From contig NZ_JAPHNL010000002.1 of NCBI RefSeq assembly GCF_026274175.1, positions 18,213 through 82,212 of the forward strand: a DNA stretch of 64,000 nucleotides, read 5' to 3'. The DNA is from Streptomyces beihaiensis (lineage in GTDB: Bacteria > Actinomycetota > Actinomycetes > Streptomycetales > Streptomycetaceae). The position numbers and the translations under genes are program-made. Each line of letters begins with the position of its first letter. Positions within the stretch are counted from its first letter, which is position 1. The notes under the pieces were generated by a model. That model saw only the letters and a list, made by a program, of their open reading frames with translations. It was not told the DNA's origin and did no database searches. Positions 34,486 to 43,400 of this stretch are shown in pieces.

Positions 34486-37400
34486 TCAGGGGCCTCCCAG
34501 ATCCTCCGCCGGCCAGTTATCGAACCATGCCTCCGGACCGTAGGCGCTTCCCCAGCCTTGCTCCATCGAACGATACCACCAGTGCAACTGTGTATCTTGG
34601 CGACGCATCGGGCCATCCACACCTTGATTAAAAGGGTTGCGGTGAATGTCTGCATTGAGGTGGAAATCCTGATCCAGCTCATGGATCGGCGCCCCAGGCA
34701 TCTGGTCAGCATGGTGAATCTGAAGACGATCACCAAGCTGATTCGGGCGAAGTCCACGCGTTCCGCGTCCAATATCGTTCTTCGTCCAAGGCCCACTCAC
34801 GCGTGTGGCGTCATCCGCCGGGCCATACCCGGTTCCTTCTGCACCATCATAATTCCCCAGCTTGGGGCAGACATTGTGCACAAGAATTGGCGTGGCCCCC
34901 GCCAGCACATAGTACGTGTGGAGTTGCTGGACGGTGAGGTTCCAGCGGTTCGCCTTGCCAGGGGTGGCGCGGAGGGCTACGACGTATGCGTGGCCGTTGT
35001 CGGCGGTGTTGAGAGCGTCGCCACGGTGGAGCTTCCCCGCGGGGACCCAGGTGTGGGTGGTGTCGTCCCAGAAGGGGTGGTTGGCGGTGGTGTGGAGGGT
35101 GGCGGTGTGGCCGTCCTTGGTTCGGATGGTCAGGTCGAGCAGGTCGCGGTCGTGGTTGATCCAGACGTGCTGGACGGTGCGGGCGCCTTGGTGTTTGCCC
35201 GTCTTGGGATCGGCGGCCTCAACCTTGTCGCCGGTCTTGATCTTGCCGATCGGCTTGGTCTTGCCGCCCCCCATCAAGACCTTGGTGTCGGGGGAGAAAC
35301 TGCAATTGCCGCTACTACCGTCCGACTCGGGCGTCGACCCTGCATCGGCTGATGGCAGAGACATGCACCCATCGGCGACGGTGAAGGCTCCGGCTGGATT
35401 GCAGTAGATGACACCGGTATCGGGGTCGAGCAGGTTGCCGTCGCCGGTGCACTCCAGGCGGGAGGGAGCACCAACACAGTCAAGGCTGTGGTCCTGGGGG
35501 CCGCCGTTGCCCGTGGGCTGGTTAGCGCTCGGGTCGGTGACGTCGGCGGGGGCCACACCCTGCAGGTCGACCGGGTTCGTGTCCGACGGGCCCGTGTTCG
35601 CGTTCTTGGTGCCGTCCTGGTGCGGGCTCTCGTTGTTGTTGGGCTGACCTGTGGGCTTTTTACCCGGGTTCTCCTTCAGGCCGTCGCCGGCATCCGGGTG
35701 GTACACCATCCGGCCATTGGTGTTGCAGGTGTAGTAGCCCGAGGTGAGTGTGAACTGGTCTCTCAACCAGTTCATGCCGGTTTCGACTGTGGTGTAGATT
35801 TCCCCGTCCGCCGGCGTGGCGGCTCCGTCTGTGGCGGCGTCCGCGGCGACGGCGGCACCCGCACTGACGAGGACAGTGAGTGTCGCCCAGGCTGCGGTTC
35901 CCCAACCTCCGCCATGGCTGCCGGCGGTGCTGCTGACGTCGCTGTAGCTGTAGCTGTTGGCTTCTTCGGCGTCCAACGCGCGCATCTTGGCCGCCCAGTC
36001 GAAGGCGGCGCCGCCTCTTCCGCCGCCCGAGGACGACGAACCCCCGCCTGTACGCGCCCCGGAGGGAGAGCCACCGGTGGGCCGCACCGGCGGCGGAGGG
36101 ACCGGGGCCTGTGGTCCGTGGTGCGTCTTCGAACAGGAGAATTCCCCGGAGAGGTCGGCGTTGCTCAACGGGTTGTCGTTGCCGTACGCGTAGGGGTTGG
36201 CGTTGACCGACGGGCTGGGTCGCTGGTTGGTGGCATCCCGACTCGTGAAGTCGCCGGTCGAGGGGTCGTACCAGCGGCTTGCGGTGGCGACCCGGCCGGT
36301 GGCCGGATCGGTCCAGCCGCCCTGGTAGCCGAGGCTGTGCTGGGTGCCGCTGGTGGCGAGGGTGCTGCCGTGGGGGTCGTAGGCGGTGGAGCCGGCCAGC
36401 GACGTGCCGGTCGCGGTGAAGGTGGCGGTCACATCGCCGTGCTGGTCGGTGTACGCGAGGGCTGCGCCGCCGGTGTTGGCGATGCCCAGCAGACCACCGC
36501 CGGGGCCGCGGCTGTAGGTGTCCGTGCCGTCGGAGACGATGCTGTTGTCGGTGCCGTTGTAGGTGAAGGTGGCCGAACCAGCGGTGGCCAGGCGGCCGAA
36601 GGCGTCGTGGGAGTACGTCGTGGTGCCGTCGGTCGCTAGTTGGTCGAAGGCGTCGTAGGTGAGGTTTTCGGTGCTGGTTCCGGTGACGGAGGACAGGGTG
36701 CCGCGGGCTGAATAGCTGTAGGCCGTGCTGGACTGGCCGCTGGTGGTGGCGGTCAGCTGGTCACGCGCGTTGTAGGCGGCGTTGGTGGTGGTCGAACCGG
36801 TGGCGGTACTGGTGCGGTTGCCGGCTTTGTCGTAGCCGTAGGTCGTGGTGGCGGTGCCGTTGTTCCAGGAGGTAAGGCGTCCCGCCTTGTCGTACGTGTA
36901 GGAGTTGGCGGCCGCTCCGGCGAGCCCGGTCGTGGTCTGCTGGGTGATGTGGCCCGCTGTGTCGTAGCCGTAGGTGGTGTTCGCTTCGGTGGTGCCGCCC
37001 GGAGCGGTGAGGGCGTCGCCGGTCAGGCGGTGCTGGGCGTCGTAGTGGAAGCTCTGGGTCGCGCTGCCGGAGGCGCCGTAGGAGACGCTGGTGACCTGGC
37101 CGATGCTGTTGCGGGTGTAGGTCTCCGTGGTCCCGGTCAACGGTTCGGTGGCCGTTGCCAGGTGGCCCGCGGCGTCATAGGTGAAGGCGGCGGTGCCTGC
37201 CTTGTCGGTGCGCGAGGCCAGTTGGCCGTCGGAGTTGTAGCTGTAACTGGCGGTGCCGGACGGTCCGCTGGTTGCCGTGATCTCGCCGCGGTCGTTATAG
37301 GTGTAGGTGTCGGTGCCGGTGGGTGCGTCGGCGGAGGTGATGCGGCCGTCGGCGTCGTAGCCGAATTTACGGGTGGTGGTGGCCGCTTCGGCTCCGCTGC

Positions 37401-40400
37401 CCGCCTGACTGGTCACGCGGCCGTCGGCGTCGTAGTTGCTGGTCTGGCTGACGCCGCCCGGTCGAGTCACGCTCACCGGTTGCCCGTCGGCGTCGTAGGC
37501 GACGGTGGTCGTGCGGTCCGAGGTGTTCGGGAACGCGCTGGTGCTGGGTTCGATGCTGGATTCGCGCAGTCCGAGCGGGTTGTAGGTGGTGATGGTGGCG
37601 TTGCCGTTGCCGTCGGTGTAGCGGGTGCGTTGCCCGGCCGCGTCGTAGCCGAAGCTGGTGGTGATCGTGGAGGTGGAACTGGCCGGCTCGGTCTGCCGGG
37701 TCAGACGGTCGGCGGCGTCGTAGGCGTAGGTGGTGGTGTTGCCGTTCGCGTCGGTGACCGAGGTGGGGTTGCCGGCCCGGTCGTACGCGGTGGAGGTCGT
37801 GGCCAGCGTGGAGCCGGAGGCATCCAGGCGGGCGGTGGCGGTCAGTCGGCCGGCGGGGTTGTAGCTGCTGGTGGTGGCGGTGCCGTCCGGCAGGGTGGTC
37901 TTGGTCAGCCGCCCGTCGAGGTCGTAGCTGAAGTGGGTGATGCTGCCGAGCGGGTCGGTGACCTTGAGCTGGTTGCCTGCAGCGTCGTAGTCGGCTTTGG
38001 ACTCCTCGCCGCCGGGAAGCGTGATCGAGGTGCGGTTACCGGCGTCGTCGTAGCCGTAGGTGGTGGTGTCGGTGACGGTGGAGGGCTGGCGGACCACTTC
38101 ACTGACGGTGAGGGCGCGGCCCAAGTCGTCGTAGGTCCCGCTGGTGACGGCGCCCGTCGGGTCGGTCACGGACAGCAGTTCGCCGTCGGTGTCGTAGGTG
38201 TTGTGCGTGGTCGGAGAGGTGCCGCCGACCGCGGGCTGAACGACCTGGGCGAGGTTGCCGAGCTGGTCGTATGTGGAAGAGGTGGTGTTGCCGTCGCCGT
38301 CGGTGACCGAGGTGACGTGTCCCGCCTTGTCGTAGGTGGCGGTGGTGGTGGGAGTGATGGCGGTGGTCGAGCCCGGCGGAGTGTAGGCGGGCGACGAGGT
38401 GGCGACCCGCTCACCGTCGGCGTCGAAGGTGTAGGTGGTGATGTCGCCGTCGGCGTCGTCGACGGACGTCTGGTCGCCGAAGGTGTCGTAGCCGTACAGG
38501 GTGATCGGGTGGACCTGCTGGGCGGCGTTGCCGTCGGTTTCGGCGTTGACCGTCGGCGCGGTGGCCTGGGTGAGGCGGCCTGCCTCGTCGGAGGTGTAGA
38601 CGGTGGTGTAGTCCGCGGCGGTGGCACCCGTGACGTTGCCGCGGGGGTCGGTGGTGGAGGTGAGTACTCCGCGCTGGTCGTAGGTGTGGGTGGTGACCAG
38701 GTTGGTGGAACCGTTGTGAACGGTTTCGCTGGTGACGTCGCCGAGAGCGTCGTGTGCGTAGTCGGTCTGCTCGGTGGTGCTGCCCCCCGTGACGGACTGG
38801 GAGGTGAGGTTGCCGTCGCCGTCGTAGCTGTAGGAGGTGACGATGTCGAGGCCGCTCGGGTCGAAGGTCCGCTTGGTGGTGCGGCCCGCCGGGTCGACGG
38901 TGAAATCGGTGCGGGTCAGCGCGTTGGTGTCCTTCTCGGCGATGACGTGTCCGGCGTAGTCGTAGTCATAGACGTGCAGGTACTTGCTGGTGGTACTGCC
39001 GTCCGCGTTGTGGAAGTTGGTGAGCTCTGAGTAGTAGAGCCAGTGGGTCCAGCAGTACACGTACTTGGTGGTCCGCCCCATCGCGTCGGTGTCCGAGGCG
39101 AGCAGGCCGTCCGGGTCGTACGCCCGCGAGTCCAGCACCAGCGAGGACGCCGAGGACGGGTTGACCGGGTCGCCGGTGTAGTTGGTCAGTGTTGTGCTGA
39201 GCCGCTCACCGGTGGGCGAGTAGGTGTAGCTGTACGCGTTGCCGTCGGCGTCGTTCTCGGAGACTCGGTTGCCGTAGGAGTCGTAGCCGTAACCGGTCTT
39301 GCGACCCAGCGGGTCGGTCACCGTGTCGACCTGGTCGTGGCTGTTGTACGCCCATGCCGTGGTGCGCGTGGCCTCGCCGCCGGTGGTGTCGGAGACCGCC
39401 AGGGCGGTGGTGTTGCCGTCGTCGTCGTAGGTGTAGGTCGTCTTGGCCGTGTGGGTGGTGCCGGTGACGGCGTCGGTGGTGGCCGGAGCGGTCTTGGTCA
39501 GCAGACGGTCGTCGCGGTCGTAGGTGTAGCTGGTGGTGAGGCCGTTCGGGTATGTGTCGGAGACCTGGTCGGTGGTGAGTCGACGGCCGAGTGCGTCGTA
39601 CGTGTAGCTGGTCTTCAGTCCGGACGGGGCGGTCACGCGGGCCAGGTCACCCGCGCTGTCGTAGGCGTACGAGGTGGTCTTGCCGTTGGCGTCCTGGGTA
39701 CTGGCGAGCAGCCCGGCCGGTTCGGTGCCGCCGCCGGCCGCCGTCTCGGAGCCGGTCGTGTAGGTGCGGGTCGTGGTGTCGCCGTCGGCGTCCTTGGTGG
39801 TGAGCAGGTCACCGTTGGCGGAGTAGGTGTACGCGGTCGCGTAGGTCGTGTCGGCCGGGCCGGAGGAGCGGGCGTCGGCGTACGCGGTGGGTTGGTCGTT
39901 GCGCGGGTCGGTGGCGCTGTAGGTGCCGTCGGCCGGGTACGTGTAGTAACTGGTGATGACACTTCTGCGGAGGTTGCCGACCGCGACGGAGAGCGTGTCT
40001 CCGCGCGCGTTGTGCGTGTAGGCGGTGTAGTCGGCGTCCGGGCGGGTGACGGTGGAGACGAAGCCGTCGGTGTCGTAGCCGTAGGAAGTGGTGTCGTCGA
40101 GGGCGTCAGTGGCGGAGATCAGACGTCCGCTGTGCCCCGGGTCGTACCGGTAACTCAGTTTCTTGCCACCGGGGTCGGTGACGGTGACGCTTGTGACGGG
40201 CGTCGCGCCGGAGGCGGCGCCGCGGGCCGCGAAGTGCGCCGCCACGGTGTCCGCGTCGAGCGTCTTGTTGGGCATCGACACTTCGGCGATCGAGCCCTTG
40301 AAGTAGCCCTGGGAGTTGCTGGAGGGCTGGGAGGGCCAGGAACCGGAAAGGTATCCGGCGCCCAAGGAGACATAGCCTTCGTTGGTGTCGTTGAAGTCCT

Positions 40401-43400
40401 TCCCGGTGCGTTGGTCGACCTGCTTGCCGTCGAGGTAGAGAGTCTGGACGTCGTCGGAGGCAAAGGTCAGGACAGCCTGGTGCCAGGTACCGTCCGTGAC
40501 GGCGACCGAGGACTCCATCGGAGAAACGAAGCCGTCCCAGTACTGACTGTACAAATGGCCGTTCGCGCCGACATACAGGGCCGGGGTGTAGTCGCTGGGT
40601 GTGGTGCCGATCTGACTGCTCTGGTAGCTGAACAGCACTCCGCCCGTGGTGGTCGTCTTGAACCACAACTCGGTCGAAAACGGTGACGACGACGTACCGT
40701 TGCCAAGGGACCGGTATGGCAACTCGACATACGAGCTGCTGCCGTTGAAGGATGCCGCGGTCTCGGTGCCTCCCTTGAACAGTCCTGAAGCGCCGAGGGT
40801 GACGTTGTGGTAAGTACCGGGGCCGTTGGAGCGCCATCCCAGGACGCTTTCGGTCACGTCGGGAACTTCGTTGACAGCCTGGCTGCCCGAGGACTCACCG
40901 AGCCTCCAGTAGTCCCCCGGGGCGTCAGCCATCACCGCGCCCCGGTAGTAGGCCCCCGAGCCCTTCGTCGAGGGGGTACTCAGCTTCCAAGTCCCGCCGT
41001 TGGCATCGGTGATCTGCGAAGCCCGGTCGTGTACCGCGTCGTAGGCGGCGGTCATGTGCGTCTTGCCCGAGGGCAGGGTGACGCCGGTCAGTTCCCCGGT
41101 GGGGTGGCTGCCCGTCGCGTACATCTGCGAGACGGCAGGGGCGCCCAACGCGTGGCTGAAGAAGGCGACTTCGGCGATGGAGCCGGGGAAGTAACTGACC
41201 TCACCGGGTGAGTCGAGCCAGTATTTCGCGTATCCGGCGCCTATGTAGGTGAGCGTGTTCTTCTGGTCGTCGGGGGCTCCTGAGAACGTGTCCTGCTTGG
41301 CACCGTCGACGTACAGGGTCTGGGTGGCGCCGTCCGAGCTGAGGACGGCGTGGTGCCAGGCGTTGTCGGTCACCGTGCCGGTCGAGCCGAAGGCGGTGCC
41401 GCCGGTGCCGCTGCCGCTCCACCAGTGACCGTGCAGTTTGTCGTCGGACCCCACGTAGAGGACGGGGGCCCATGTGCCGGACGCGGAGGTGGTGCCGTCG
41501 ATGGCGTGGGACTGGTCGCCGATCAGTACACCGGGCGCCGAGGTCTTGAACCACAGGCTGATCGCGCGGTTCTTGCCTTGGTGCAGCGCCTCGGCCGGGA
41601 CCGACACGTGGCCGCTGGTGCCGTTGAACGTGGCGGCGGTGGTCGGGGACCCGGGCAGCGGTCCGGCTGTTCCCAGACTCACTCCGCTGTTGTAGGTGCC
41701 GGCGTCGTTGCCCTCGTTGACCGCCACCTCGCTGGCCGCGGAGGTGCCGGAGGACTCGGCGAGGCGCCAGTACGAGGCGGGGTTGGCGTCGAGGACGGCC
41801 GTGCGGTAGTGCGAACCGGAAGAGGATCCGGAGGTGTAGGAGTACGTGGTGCACGCCGTAGTGGACGTGGGCGGGCACACCCCGGTCAGGTCGTCACCGC
41901 TGTAGGAGTACGTCCAGGTCTCCGCCGAGCCGCCGGACGTGGCCGGATCGGTGGCCACCTGGGTGACATGCCCGCCGCTCCAGGTGAAGTGCAGTGACCG
42001 GTTGCTGGTGGTGTTGGTGACCGTGGCCAGGGTTCCGTCGGTGTGGTAGGCGAGGTTCTCGGCGCGGCCCAGCCGGTCGCTGATCTTCGTCAGTCTCCAT
42101 GCGGTGCCGGACGGCTCACCGAAGGTGTACGTGCTGCCGGACTTGTCGCGCAGTGACCAGCCCGCGGAGGCGCCGGCATTCGGGCCGAGGGTCTCGAACT
42201 CGCCGGCGGCCGAGGTGTAGACGGCCATGGCGGTCGCGGTGCGGACGTCGCCACTGCTGCCGCCGTAGGAGGAGGAGCTGAACGACGGGCCGGAGTGGTA
42301 AAGGAAACGCACCCCGCTGGACTTCTGCGTGGCCAGGAAGTCGGTGGTCGCGTCCCCGCTGACCCCGTTGACGGAGGTCAGATCCGTCATGCTGTCCCAG
42401 CTGTGCCCGATCTGGGTGCGCGAACCAAGGCCGCCCGAACCGGTGCCGGGATAGAGGTAGAGGTAGCCCGTCGAGACCTCCACGCCGACGACGTCGCCGT
42501 GACCGTCGCCGTTGAAGTCGCCACCCATCAGCTCGGACATGCCGTTCCAGCCGCCCGTGCCGATCTCCACACGGCTGGCCAGGGTGCCGTCCGCGTTCAC
42601 CGGGTAGGCCCACAGCTTTCCGGTGGAGATTTCCGTGGCGACCAGGTCCTTCTTGCCGTCGCCCGCCAGCGGACCGGTCAGTGCCAGATCGGCCATGCCG
42701 TTCCAGCCGCCGGTGCCGATCGTCACCGGGCTGGACAGGCCGCCGCCCGACCGGCCCGCGTACATCCTCAGCGTGCCGTCGGCCGTGTGCACGCCGATCA
42801 GGTCGCCGATGCCGTCGCCGGTGACGTCACCGCCGGTCAGCCACTTCATGCCGTTCCAGCCACGGGTGCCCACCAGCGTGCGGGTCAGCGCCGAGTAGTC
42901 CGGCCCCCGGTACAGCCACAGCTTGCCGTTGGTCTGGTCGGCCGCGACCGCGTCGTCCACGCCGTCGCCGGTCTGGTCACCCACACCGGCGATCTCGTGC
43001 AGTTCGAAGCTGTTGCGGCCGAACCTCTCCTGCCGGCCGTCCGCGCCGGTGACCACGACCGAACCGGAGGCGTCGTCGTCCGGCTGCACGCTCATGTCGT
43101 ACCGGGACGACCATCCCGCACCGAACAGCAGGGAGCTGCGCGGGTCCAGCGAGTTGTAGGTACGCGACACGTCCAGCGCCGGCCCGGCCGTGGACACGGC
43201 GGCGTCCGTTGCCGCCGTGGTGTAGTCGCCCACCTGCGGGTCGAACGAGCGCCCGCCGTCGTGCCGGGTGGCCGCCCCCAGATGCGAGGTGATCAGCGGT
43301 TGCGGTACGGCGGTGGAGAAGTACGACGGCAGCGACCACGCGCTCTGGGCGTCGCCGTCACTGTCGGCCACGATCCAGTAGTAGGACTGGTTCCAGGCGA

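Noticed and set aside
36200-40170. CRISPR-like or tandem-repeat array
   Set aside because: The repeats are degenerate YD coding repeats of the RHS shell, without constant spacers or identical units.
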